64,000 nucleotides of DNA from CAYNKA01 sp964397655 (lineage in GTDB: Bacteria; Spirochaetota; Spirochaetia; DTKZ01), in contig CAYNKA010000018.1 of the NCBI GenBank assembly GCA_964397655.1, forward strand, positions 1 to 64,000. The letters are read 5' to 3'. The translations under genes and the position numbers were made by a program. Of the stretch, positions 1 through 7,507 are shown in pieces (the stretch's first letter is position 1; the number at the start of each line of letters is the position of its first letter). The notes under the pieces were generated by a model. The model saw nothing but the letters and a program-made list of their open reading frames with translations. It had not been told where the DNA came from and did no database searches.

Positions 1-2
1 GT

Positions 3-263
3 AGATACTTTTTTATCGATTCCCGCCCGCCCCCGCTTCAAAATGAGAATTGCTGCAGCCGCGACCTCTACGAGGTCGGCGAAATCGCCTTCTGGCCCCC
101 CGGAAAGGCCTTCTGCGTTTTCTTCGGGCCCACGCCCGCGAGTGCGGACGACACTCCCACCATGGCTTCCCCCGGAGTGCCGCTCGGAAAGATCAAGGCG
201 AACGCGACCGCTCTGAGGGGACTCGGAAGCTCCGCCCGCGTCAAGATCGCGAAGAAGGACTGA
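3..263 (+). CDS. Cyclophilin-like fold protein, C-terminal part (5' end outside window)
   Basis: The reading frame is open to the left edge and ends with TGA at 261-263, giving the last 86 residues of a protein. The run EVGEIAFWPPGKAFCVFFG, followed by the GPTPAS segment and a late PLGKI, matches the small cyclophilin-like fold family seen in archaea, Thermotoga and spirochaetes (TM1367-like). Function in this family is not established; a binding or foldase-like role is only inferred from the fold. An ATG-initiated ORF at 50-337 in another frame overlaps it, but lacks any recognisable motif. Confidence 0.7.
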   Translation, partial: RYFFIDSRPPPLQNENCCSRDLYEVGEIAFWPPGKAFCVFFGPTPASADDTPTMASPGVPLGKIKANATALRGLGSSARVKIAKKD

Positions 264-328
264 ACCGGCAGCTATTCCCCGTGGAGCTTCGGAAGGACGC
301 CGCGGGGGCATTTCAAGAGACCGCCTTC

Positions 329-355
329 CTTACATAATCAAAAGCCTTATGTAAG
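329..355. repeat. 9-bp perfect inverted repeat between the cyclophilin-like gene and trpA
   Basis: CTTACATAA and TTATGTAAG face each other across a 9-nt loop in the 212-bp gap between two converging genes. There is no T-run on either side, so it is not a standard intrinsic terminator. It could be an mRNA 3' hairpin protecting the trp transcript, or a protein site. The rest of the gap (264-475) shows nothing else that I recognise. Confidence 0.5.
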
Positions 356-475
356 TTTGCGGCCGCTTGCTTACACAAGAGCTTCTGACAACCTCGAATG
401 AGGTTCAGACCGGCGAACCGCTTGAACTCGCGGATTCCTCCGGTGCACGGGATTCACCTTTTCCGCCTCTCTTCG

Positions 476-1213
476 TCAAACCAATTCCCCGAACGTCGCA
501 GCGAGTTCCCGCCGCAGGGTTTCGGCGCCAGCCTCCGCATTCTTCGCGATGACGCGCACGAAGCGGCTCCCCACGACCGCGGCGTCCGCGCGGCCCATGA
601 GAGCCTCCACCTGTTCCCTGCTCGAGATGCCGAAGCCCGCGAGGATCTTCGTTCCCCAGTCCGCAAGGAGGTCGAGGAAACCGAGGTTCGCCTCGCCGAG
701 TTCGGTCTTGGACCCGGTGATTCCGGTCCTGAGCGCGGTGTAGACCCAGCGAGGCTTCGTCGCGCGGACGCCTTCGAGCCGCCGCTCCGGCATGCCGGGG
801 ATGAGGACCGGGACCACGTCCACGCCGAGGGAGGCCCCGGCATCGTACAGGCCCTCGTCCTGGTCGTAGGGCAGGTCCGGGACGATGACGCCCTCGACCC
901 CGGCGTCGCGGGCCCGTTTCAGGAAGTCGCCGACGCCCCGCCGGACCGCGAGGCTGCCGTAGGTCATGAGGAAGACGGGAACGCCGCGCCGGGCCGCTTC
1001 GGAGACGAGCCTGAAGCCTTCCTTCACCGTGAAGCCCGCCTCCAGGGCCCGGGTGCAGGCCTCCTGGATCGCCGGGCCGTCCGCCATGGGGTCCGTGAAG
1101 GGAAACTGAATTTCCAGATACGCGGCGCCTGCCTCGGCGAAGGTCTCGGCGACGAGGAGGGAACGTTCGAAGTCGGGATAGTGGGAAACGAGATGGCACA
1201 TGATTCGGTTCAT
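476..1213 (-). CDS. trpA: Tryptophan synthase alpha chain
   Basis: Splits indole-3-glycerol phosphate into indole and glyceraldehyde 3-phosphate, and passes the indole to TrpB through the complex tunnel. Residues 32-50 contain LEIQFPFTDPMADGPAIQ, placing the catalytic acids at about E34 and D45 with the canonical 11-residue spacing. The phosphate-binding GFGIS segment follows near residue 190. At 245 residues it is shorter than the enterobacterial protein (about 268), trimmed at the N terminus as in several thermophile and spirochaete homologues. The ATG at 1213 overlaps the trpB stop by 4 bp, so translation is probably coupled. It is the last gene of the trp operon. Confidence 0.95.
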   Translation of the reverse strand: MNRIMCHLVSHYPDFERSLLVAETFAEAGAAYLEIQFPFTDPMADGPAIQEACTRALEAGFTVKEGFRLVSEAARRGVPVFLMTYGSLAVRRGVGDFLKRARDAGVEGVIVPDLPYDQDEGLYDAGASLGVDVVPVLIPGMPERRLEGVRATKPRWVYTALRTGITGSKTELGEANLGFLDLLADWGTKILAGFGISSREQVEALMGRADAAVVGSRFVRVIAKNAEAGAETLRRELAATFGELV

Positions 1214-2448
1214 ATTCGGTTCACCTCTTCCTGAAGAAAGGCCTTCCAGTTCGCGGGGTCCACCGCCGCCGCGGTGATGAAGAGGTCCTTGTCGCCCCTT
1301 CCCGACATGTTGACGACGAGGACGGCCTCCTTCGGGAGCTCAGGCGCCATTCGGATAGCGGCTGCACCCGCATGGGACGACTCCAGGGCGAAGAGGAGCC
1401 CTTCGTTCCGCGCGAAGAAGCGGAAAGCCTCTATGGCCTCCGCGTCGGTCGCTGACTGGAACTCGATCCTTCCGGTCTCGCCCAAATGAGCGAGCTGGGG
1501 ACCTATGCCCGGATAGTCGAGGCCGGCCGATACCGAGTGGGTCGGGAGCACCTGGCCGTCGTCGTCGAGGAGGAAGCGGCTCTTGTAGCCCTGGACCACG
1601 CCGACCTTGCCGACGCCTCCCATGCGCACCGCGTTGTCGCCCGCGCCTCTTCCCCTGCCGCCGGCCTCGACGCCGACGAGCCGGGGTGTCTTCCGGTCGA
1701 CGTAGGGCGCGAAGAAGCCGATTGAGTTCGAGCCTCCTCCCACGCAGGCCACGAGAACGTCGGGCGCGAGGCCGCGCGAGGCGAGCTGGCTCTCGGTCTC
1801 CCTGCCGATCACGGATTGGAACTCCCGCACCATGTCCGGGTAGGGCGAGGGGCCGAGGGCGGAACCCAGAATGTAGAAGGTGTCGTCCGGATTCGTCGCC
1901 CAGTCGCGGAAGGCCTCGTTCACCGCGTCCTTCAGGGTCCTGGAGCCGGACGCCACCGGAACGACCTCGGCCCCGTACTGCTCCATCCAGAACACGTTCG
2001 GCTTCTGCCGCCTCATGTCGATCTCCCCCATGTAGACCCGGCAGGGGATCCCGAGCTTGGCGCAGGTCGCGGCGGTCGCCACGCCGTGCTGGCCGGCTCC
2101 GGTCTCCGCCACGACGCGCTTCTTTCCCATGCGCTTCGCGAGGAGACCCTGGCCGAGGGCGTTGTTGATCTTGTGGGCCCCGGTCGCGGCGAGCCCCTCC
2201 TGCTTGACGAAGATCCTCGCGCCCCCGAGGACGCGCGTGGCGTTTTCCGCGTACACGAGGGGCGTGGGCCGGCCCACGAAGTCCTCGAGGAGTCCCTCGT
2301 ACTCGGCCCTGAAACCGGCGTCGGCCGCGAGGGAACGGAAGGCAGCCTCGAGCTCGTCGAGGTTTCTCCTGAGCACCTCGGCCACGTACCTGCCGCCGAA
2401 GGGGCCGAAGTTCCCGTGATACGTACCGCGCTCATCGTTCGCTTGCAT
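1210..2448 (-). CDS. trpB: Tryptophan synthase beta chain
   Basis: PLP enzyme that joins indole with L-serine to give L-tryptophan. The start MQANDERGTYHGNFGPFGGR is typical. The PLP lysine lies in TGAHKINN (about K93), the catalytic Glu in AETGAGQHG, and the phosphate loop is GGGSNSIG. At 412 residues the length is normal. One local oddity: the segment just before the lysine reads KQEGLAATG where most TrpB1 proteins have KREDLNHTG, so three usually conserved positions differ while the catalytic residues remain. The start codon overlaps the end of trpCF by 17 bp. Confidence 0.95.
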   Translation of the reverse strand: MQANDERGTYHGNFGPFGGRYVAEVLRRNLDELEAAFRSLAADAGFRAEYEGLLEDFVGRPTPLVYAENATRVLGGARIFVKQEGLAATGAHKINNALGQGLLAKRMGKKRVVAETGAGQHGVATAATCAKLGIPCRVYMGEIDMRRQKPNVFWMEQYGAEVVPVASGSRTLKDAVNEAFRDWATNPDDTFYILGSALGPSPYPDMVREFQSVIGRETESQLASRGLAPDVLVACVGGGSNSIGFFAPYVDRKTPRLVGVEAGGRGRGAGDNAVRMGGVGKVGVVQGYKSRFLLDDDGQVLPTHSVSAGLDYPGIGPQLAHLGETGRIEFQSATDAEAIEAFRFFARNEGLLFALESSHAGAAAIRMAPELPKEAVLVVNMSGRGDKDLFITAAAVDPANWKAFLQEEVNRI

Positions 2449-3868
2449 GATCGATCTCCCTGAAAAAACGTTCCATGAGGTCGCGGGACTTCCTTCCCGG
2501 CCTCTCCTCGAGACGGCTCGACGCGTCCACGAGTTCGGGCCGCCAAGTCTCCACGGCCTCGCGGACGTTGTCCGGGCCGAGGCCCCCGGCGAGCCAAAGG
2601 GGACCCGCCCCAGCGGCGGCCCGCACGATGTCGTCCGGCACCCGGAGGCCGGTCCCTCCGTAGGCGCCGATGGACCGCGCGTCCACGAGGACCCTCGGGC
2701 AACGGTAGGCCGCGATCGAGGTCTCGGTTTCCGCTGCGGAGGCGGGTCTCAGGGCCTTGTAGTACGGCACGCCCAGGGAACCGCAGATCTCCGGCGTCTC
2801 CTCGCCGTGGAGCTGGACCGCGTCCAGGAAGCTTCCGGAAAGGAGGGCCTCCACATCGGTCGGCAGACGCCTTTCGCCCTCCCCGAGAACCACGACACCG
2901 ACCTTGAGCGCCCCGGTCTCGGGCAGGCCGCGGACGAACGAGGCATCGACCCTTCTCGGGGAATCCGCGAACACGAAGCCGAGGAGATCGGCACCGAGCG
3001 CCTCCGCGAGCGCTACGTCCTCCGAGTTCGTAATGCCGCAGATTTTGACGAGGGGCCTGTCGCGTTTCCCCCCCCTGGCGACGCGGGCCCAGAATTCCGA
3101 GGGCGAGGCGAGACCCGCTTCGTAACCCGCGAGGATCTCCGGCACCTTCCTGTGGTCCCTCACCGCGGCCTCGCCCACGAGGAGCCCGCCGAAGCCGAGG
3201 GAACCGGCGAACCGGGCCTCTTCGCCTCCCGTGATTCCGGACTCGAAGACGACGCTCGCGTCCCAGTCGACGAGCCGCTTTATCCTGGCCGGGTGCAGGA
3301 GATCCACCGAAAAATCCTCGAGGTTCCGGGAATTGACGCCCACAAAGCGGGGCCGGAAGCGCCTCGCCTTCTCGACGTCCTCAGGCGAGTGGACCTCGAC
3401 GAGGGCCTCCATACCGAGACTTCGGGCCGTCGCACGGAGCCCGGCGAGTTCCTCCGTCCCCAGGACCGAAGCGATGAGGAGCACCGCGTCGGCGCCCGCC
3501 CTGTACGACACGCGGACGTCCTCCTCGTCCGCGAGGAAATCCTTACGGAGGACGCAGGCCTCGGGGAAGGCGGCCTTCACTTCCATGAGGTCCCGGAGGG
3601 AGCCGTGGAAGTGGTCCTCCTCGGTGAGGACGGAGAGGGCGGAGGCTCCTCCGCGGAGGTAACGCTCCGCCTGCGTCCGGGGGACGAGGGACTCGTCGAT
3701 CGAGCCCTTGGAGGGAGAGCGGCGCTTGATCTCGCAGACGAGGAAGGGACCCCTCCCGAAGGGAACGACCGGCGTCCGCCGCGTCGCCGGCACCGGAGCG
3801 CCCAACTCGTGGCCCTCGGCCGCGATCCGCCGCTTCCGGCCTTCCGCGATGACGTCTCGAATGTTCAT
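2432..3868 (-). CDS. trpCF: Bifunctional indole-3-glycerol phosphate synthase / phosphoribosylanthranilate isomerase
   Basis: A natural TrpC-TrpF fusion of 478 residues. The TrpC half (about 1-260) has the active-site EIKRRSPSKG with its lysine near residue 48, LRKDF, VNSRNLEDF and FESGI. The TrpF half (about 268-478) begins LVKICGIT with the catalytic cysteine and has the later Asp in RVLVDAR and the DASSRLE phosphate loop. Together they convert phosphoribosylanthranilate through CdRP to indoleglycerol phosphate. The longer open frame upstream is antisense-like low-complexity Arg/Gly sequence; the ATG at 3868 overlaps the trpGD stop as ATGA and is the clear start. E. coli has the same fusion order. 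Confidence 0.93.
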   Translation of the reverse strand: MNIRDVIAEGRKRRIAAEGHELGAPVPATRRTPVVPFGRGPFLVCEIKRRSPSKGSIDESLVPRTQAERYLRGGASALSVLTEEDHFHGSLRDLMEVKAAFPEACVLRKDFLADEEDVRVSYRAGADAVLLIASVLGTEELAGLRATARSLGMEALVEVHSPEDVEKARRFRPRFVGVNSRNLEDFSVDLLHPARIKRLVDWDASVVFESGITGGEEARFAGSLGFGGLLVGEAAVRDHRKVPEILAGYEAGLASPSEFWARVARGGKRDRPLVKICGITNSEDVALAEALGADLLGFVFADSPRRVDASFVRGLPETGALKVGVVVLGEGERRLPTDVEALLSGSFLDAVQLHGEETPEICGSLGVPYYKALRPASAAETETSIAAYRCPRVLVDARSIGAYGGTGLRVPDDIVRAAAGAGPLWLAGGLGPDNVREAVETWRPELVDASSRLEERPGRKSRDLMERFFREIDHASER

Positions 3869-5478
3869 GACGCGCCCGCCGCCGAGGCGGGCATCAGGCT
3901 CGCCCTCAGGGCCTCGATCTTCCCGAGGACCGCTCCGGAATCCAGCGCCGACCTCGCCCTTTCGTATCCGTCGGCAAGGCTTTCGGCCTTTCCGTAGAGC
4001 ATGATCGCGGCCCCCGCGTTGACGAGGACCGCCTCCCGGACGGCCTCGGGCCCCTTGCCCCGGGCGAGTTCCATGGCCACCTCGGCGTTCGCTTCCGCGT
4101 CGCCTCCCAGGATCTCCTCGGCGGGGTAGGTCCGTATGCCGAGGGATGCGGGATCGAAGGTGTCCTCGGAAATCCTCCCGCTCTCTTCGAGGCGAACGAT
4201 CTTGGTCTTCGCTGAGACCGAAATCTCGTCGATCCCGTCCATGCCGTGGACCACGAAGGCCCGCTTCACGCCGAGCATGGCCGCGGCCTCGGCCATGGGC
4301 CGCGAGAGGACCGGGTCGTAGACCCCGATGAGCTGGTACTGGGCGCCGGCCGGGTTCACGAGGGGCCCGAGGAGATTCATGATGGTCTTGATGCCGATGT
4401 CTCTCCGGACCGGGGCCGCGAACCTCATGGCGCCGTGGTACATGGGGGCGAAGAGGAAGGCGAAGCCGTACCTGCTCACGAAATCCGCCGCGGCCTTCTC
4501 GTCGAGCTCGACGGGAATGCCGAGGGCCTTGTAGAAGTCGGCGCTGCCGCTCTTCGAGCTCACGGCCCGGTTCCCGTGCTTGGCGACCTTGACCCCGACG
4601 GCGGACGCGATGAGGGCCGCGAACGAGGAGATGTTGAAGGTGCCGAACCCGTCGCCTCCGGTGCCGCAGGTGTCCAGTACCGGTACGTCGCATTTCACCA
4701 CCTTTCGTTTCCGCCGGAGGACCTCGGCGCAGCCGGCGATCTCCTCGCCGGTGACGCCCTTGGCCCCGAGTGCCACGAGGAAGGCTGCGATCTGGGCCGG
4801 GCTGAGATTGCCTTCGGTGAGTTCCTCCATGAAATTCTCCGCCTCGTTGCGGGACATGTGGCGCTTCGCCATGACCGCGGTGAGGGACTTCTTCGGTTCG
4901 AAGGGCTCCCGCCGGTAATGGAGGAAGTTCTTGATCATGAGCCTGCCCGCGTCGGTCCCTACGGACTCGGGATGGAACTGGACGCCCTCGACGAGGTGCT
5001 CGCGGTGGCGGACGCCCATGACGTCGCCGTCCGTGCTCCGTGCAGTCACCTCCAGAACCGCAGGGAGGCTCGCCTCCTCCACGACCAGAGAATGGTAGCG
5101 CACGCAGGCCGCCGGATTCGGGATCGCCCGGAACAGGCCCTTGCCGTCCGTCACGACGGGCTCGGTCTTGCCGTGGACGATGCGCTTCGCGGCGACGATC
5201 CTGCCTCCGAAGGCCTCGCCGATGGCCTGGTGCCCAAGACAGACGCCGAGGATGGGAATCCTGCCCGCGAACCTCAGGACCGCGTCCACGGAGACGCCCG
5301 CGTCCGCCGGCCTCCCGGGGCCGGGAGATATCACGATGAAGGACGGCTTCATGGCCTCGATGCCCTCCAGGTCGATCTCGTCGTTCCTGACTACGGTGAC
5401 GGGAAGCGGTGAAAGCTCCCTGAGGTACTGGTACAGGTTGTACGTGAAGGAATCGTAGTTGTCTATGAGAAGGATCAT
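3865..5478 (-). CDS. trpGD: Anthranilate synthase glutaminase / anthranilate phosphoribosyltransferase fusion
   Basis: A TrpG-TrpD fusion of 537 residues. TrpG (about 1-195) starts ILLIDNYDSFTYNLYQY and has the class I amidotransferase nucleophile in GVCLGHQAIG and the His/Glu pair in GVQFHPES. It supplies ammonia to TrpE. TrpD (about 200-537) has the PRPP motif DTCGTGGDG, then KHGNRAVSSKSGSAD and NPAGAQYQLIGVY, and transfers phosphoribose to anthranilate. The start lies 1 bp after the trpE stop. Fusion of G with D is known from enterobacteria and some other lineages; here it coexists with the trpCF fusion, so seven activities are carried by five proteins. Confidence 0.95.
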   Translation of the reverse strand: MILLIDNYDSFTYNLYQYLRELSPLPVTVVRNDEIDLEGIEAMKPSFIVISPGPGRPADAGVSVDAVLRFAGRIPILGVCLGHQAIGEAFGGRIVAAKRIVHGKTEPVVTDGKGLFRAIPNPAACVRYHSLVVEEASLPAVLEVTARSTDGDVMGVRHREHLVEGVQFHPESVGTDAGRLMIKNFLHYRREPFEPKKSLTAVMAKRHMSRNEAENFMEELTEGNLSPAQIAAFLVALGAKGVTGEEIAGCAEVLRRKRKVVKCDVPVLDTCGTGGDGFGTFNISSFAALIASAVGVKVAKHGNRAVSSKSGSADFYKALGIPVELDEKAAADFVSRYGFAFLFAPMYHGAMRFAAPVRRDIGIKTIMNLLGPLVNPAGAQYQLIGVYDPVLSRPMAEAAAMLGVKRAFVVHGMDGIDEISVSAKTKIVRLEESGRISEDTFDPASLGIRTYPAEEILGGDAEANAEVAMELARGKGPEAVREAVLVNAGAAIMLYGKAESLADGYERARSALDSGAVLGKIEALRASLMPASAAGAS

Positions 5479-5479
5479 G

Positions 5480-6874
5480 TCACGCCTCCAATCCTACGGC
5501 CGCGAGCAGGGCCTGGAGTTTTTCACCGGTTTCCCGGTATTCCCGTTCGGGATCGGAGTCGTACACGACTCCGGCTCCGGCCTGGAGCACGAGCCGGTCG
5601 CCCTTCTTCAAGGCGCTCCTGATCGTGATGCAGGAATCCAGGCCGCCGTCGGGCTCGAAGTACCCGACGAGGCCGGCATAGAAGCTCCTCGGATGCCCTT
5701 CCAGGGAGTCCACGGTATCGACCGCCCGGATCTTGGGGGCTCCGCTCACCGTCCCGGCCGGAAAGGTAGCTTTAACGGCCCGGGACACCGTCATCCCCTC
5801 GGCGAGCTTTCCCGTCGTCTCGGAGACGATGTGCATGACGTGGGAGAAGCGTTCCACGTCCATGAAGCTCTTCACCTTGACCGAACCCGGGACCGAGATC
5901 CTGCCGAGGTCGTTCCGCGCGAGGTCCACGAGCATGAGGTGCTCGGCGCGTTCCTTCGGGTCTTCGAGGAGTTCCTTCTCGAGCGCCTTGTCCTGGTCCG
6001 ACGTTTCGCCGCGCCTGCGGGTCCCGGCTATCGGCTTGATCGCGGCCTCGCCGTTCTTGATCTTGAGGTGCATTTCCGGCGAAGCGCCGAAGAGCTGGTA
6101 ATCGCCGAAATCGAGATAGAAGAGATAGGGCGAGGGATTCACGCTCCTGAGCCTGCGGTAGGCCTCGAGCGCCGGGATGTCCGTCTTCACGACGAGCCGA
6201 CGGGAAGGAACGGCCTGGAGGAGGTTCCCCGCGATCACCTCCTCGCGGATCCTCTCGACGCTCTCCATGTACGCCGCTTTCCCGTCCCCGCCTTCCACGA
6301 CGACCGCCTCGTATTTCCGGGTATCCTCCTTGAGGTAGTTGAAGTTCATGTCCTCGATGCGGGTCTCGACCTCCTTCACCGCCGCGTCCAGGTCGATCTC
6401 GTGCTCGGCGTAGTTCATGCCGATGAGGTAGAGCCGGTCGGTGTAGTGGTCGAACACGACGAAGACGTGGCCGAACATGAAGCAGGCCTCGGGCAGGCCG
6501 AGAGGATCGGGGCGGTCCCTGACGGAGAATTTGTCGCAGTAGCGCGCGAATTCGTAGGAAAGGAAGCCGAGGCCGCCCGAAGGAAAGGGGAAATCCTGGC
6601 CCAACGTCCGGTGCTGGTCCGCGAAATACCCGAGGGCATCGAGGATGTCCGGCTTCGTCAGCTTCGTCCGCTTGACCTCGTCGATGTAGAACACCTCCCC
6701 GGCGCGCTGTTCGAGGGTGAAGGCTTTCTTCACCATGAGCAAGGAGTACCGTTCCTTGCCCTTGACGAACGACGACGATTCCAGAAGCACCGCCGCCCCG
6801 AGCTTGTTCGCCAGGCTGAACGGCGTGAACCGTTCCCCGGGAACTATCTTGATGATTCCGTCCTGTCTCGTCAT
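5480..6874 (-). CDS. trpE: Anthranilate synthase component I
   Basis: Makes anthranilate from chorismate using ammonia from the TrpG domain. This is a 464-residue chorismate-binding enzyme with IAGTRRRG, the DLARNDLGRI segment and the C-terminal LQAGAGVVYDSDPE. Residues 30-44 fit the tryptophan feedback motif LLESX10S exactly (LLES at 30-33, Ser at 44), so end-product inhibition is expected. The ATG is preceded by AGGAGGG. It is the first structural gene of trpE-GD-CF-B-A, with no gap over 1 bp between the genes. It lies behind a leader-peptide/terminator region, so it should be under transcription attenuation as well as enzyme feedback. Confidence 0.96.
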   Translation of the reverse strand: MTRQDGIIKIVPGERFTPFSLANKLGAAVLLESSSFVKGKERYSLLMVKKAFTLEQRAGEVFYIDEVKRTKLTKPDILDALGYFADQHRTLGQDFPFPSGGLGFLSYEFARYCDKFSVRDRPDPLGLPEACFMFGHVFVVFDHYTDRLYLIGMNYAEHEIDLDAAVKEVETRIEDMNFNYLKEDTRKYEAVVVEGGDGKAAYMESVERIREEVIAGNLLQAVPSRRLVVKTDIPALEAYRRLRSVNPSPYLFYLDFGDYQLFGASPEMHLKIKNGEAAIKPIAGTRRRGETSDQDKALEKELLEDPKERAEHLMLVDLARNDLGRISVPGSVKVKSFMDVERFSHVMHIVSETTGKLAEGMTVSRAVKATFPAGTVSGAPKIRAVDTVDSLEGHPRSFYAGLVGYFEPDGGLDSCITIRSALKKGDRLVLQAGAGVVYDSDPEREYRETGEKLQALLAAVGLEA

Positions 6875-6895
6875 GGTCCCTCCTGCCCTCCATGG

Positions 6896-6929
6896 AAAAA
6901 AAAGAGCCGTACGTTCGGTACGGCTCTTT
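6896..6929 (-). terminator. trp attenuator: intrinsic terminator upstream of trpE
   Basis: On the minus strand AAGAGCCGTAC and GTACGGCTCTT form a perfect 11-bp stem with a 5-nt loop, followed by a run of eight T. It stands between the trp leader peptide and the trpE ribosome site. A copy of GAGAGCC at 6978-6984 (minus strand, at the leader peptide stop) can pair with the 3' arm of the terminator, and a second strong GC hairpin lies at about 6936-6968. These are the alternative pairings expected for ribosome-mediated attenuation. The exact switch needs folding. Confidence 0.85.
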
Positions 6930-6981
6930 CAGGCTCGCACCGCCGGCTTCCCCTTCGGGAACCGGCGATGCGGAATGGCTC

Positions 6982-7041
6982 TCACCGAGGTCCCGAGATA
7001 TCACCCCGGAACCACCACGCGGTTCGAGTCGAAGATTTCAT
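6982..7041 (-). CDS. trpL: trp operon leader peptide with tandem Trp codons
   Basis: A 19-residue ORF lies in the leader transcript between the trp promoter and the attenuator. It contains TAWWFRG, that is two consecutive TGG codons at positions 9-10. Tandem Trp codons are rare, and this placement ahead of an intrinsic terminator is the hallmark of trp attenuation. The ATG at 7041 is chosen because the in-frame ATG at 7068 falls at the predicted transcription start. The ribosome site is weak (AGAAAC). When charged tRNA-Trp is scarce the ribosome should stall at WW and favour the antiterminator. Confidence 0.8.
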   Translation of the reverse strand: MKSSTRTAWWFRGDISGPR

Positions 7042-7044
7042 ATT

Positions 7045-7062
7045 GTTTCTACTGGTAGAAAC
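7045..7062. promoter_or_regulatory. 18-bp palindrome just downstream of the trp start site, possible operator
   Basis: GTTTCTACTGGTAGAAAC has two perfect 8-bp half-sites around a 2-bp centre. It lies from about +6 to +23 of the trp transcript, between the predicted start site and the leader-peptide ATG. Its position suits a repressor site, or a 5'-end hairpin in the RNA. It does not match the enterobacterial TrpR operator. The regulator is unknown. Confidence 0.5.
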
Positions 7063-7074
7063 GATCATGACGTC

Positions 7075-7103
7075 AAAATACCTCGTTTTTCGAAAGCTGT
7101 CAA
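7075..7103 (-). promoter_or_regulatory. trp operon promoter
   Basis: On the minus strand TTGACA (7098-7103) and TATTTT (7075-7080) are separated by exactly 17 bp, giving a start near 7068. It is a near-consensus sigma70 promoter placed directly before the leader peptide. It is divergent from the trxA promoter, with only 8 bp between the two -35 boxes, so the two may interfere. Confidence 0.8.
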
Positions 7104-7111
7104 GAGATGAG

Positions 7112-7140
7112 TTGATTCGCCGCCCCGAATGTAGTAATAC
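7112..7140 (+). promoter_or_regulatory. trxA promoter
   Basis: TTGATT (7112-7117), 17 bp, TAATAC (7135-7140), then a leader of about 25 nt carrying AAGGAG before the thioredoxin ATG. It is back to back with the trp promoter. Confidence 0.7.
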
Positions 7141-7171
7141 TGAACAGTCCGACGATTTACAAGGAGATGGT

Positions 7172-7498
7172 ATGGGAAGCGAAGTGATCCTCACGAAAGA
7201 CAACTTCGAGACGGAAGTGCTGAAATCGGAAATTCCGGTTCTCGTGGATTTCTGGGCGGAATGGTGCATGCCCTGCAGGATGGTCGCGCCCGTCCTCGAG
7301 GAGTTGGCCAAAACCTATGCCGGAAAGCTCAAGATCGGCAAGATCAACGTCGACGAGGAAACCGATCTCGCCTCTCGATACAACATCGTCAGCATCCCGA
7401 CCCTCATGGTCTTCCACAAGGGCGAAATGAAGCAACAGCAGGTCGGGCTCGCGCCGAAGCACCTGCTCGAAGAACTCTTCAAGCCGTACATCGCCTGA
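7172..7498 (+). CDS. trxA: Thioredoxin
   Basis: A 108-residue cytoplasmic disulfide reductase. The fold is complete: LVDFWAEWCMPCR with the redox site, KINVDEETDLASRYNIVSIPT with the cis-proline, and the C-terminal helix. The active site is WCMPC rather than the common WCGPC; the residue between the cysteines tunes redox potential, so this enzyme may be somewhat different in strength. AAGGAG is 5 bp before the ATG, which fixes the start; the much longer open frame upstream is antisense to trpE. It is monocistronic, and its terminus abuts the converging lipoprotein gene. Confidence 0.94.
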   Translation: MGSEVILTKDNFETEVLKSEIPVLVDFWAEWCMPCRMVAPVLEELAKTYAGKLKIGKINVDEETDLASRYNIVSIPTLMVFHKGEMKQQQVGLAPKHLLEELFKPYIA

Positions 7499-7507
7499 GG
7501 CCCGGCC

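Noticed and set aside
2432..4693. Long minus-strand frame of 753 codons covering trpCF and part of trpGD
   Set aside because: Only the part after the ATG at 3868 is a recognisable protein. The upstream stretch is Arg/Gly-rich shadow coding opposite codon positions of trpGD.
7045..7062. Palindrome in the trp leader as a TrpR operator
   Set aside because: The half-sites do not fit the enterobacterial operator and no trpR-like gene is in view; kept only as an unassigned palindrome.
5459..7171. Plus-strand frame upstream of thioredoxin, giving a 679-codon ORF
   Set aside because: It is antisense to trpE, crosses two promoters, and only the last 108 codons have a ribosome site and a known fold.
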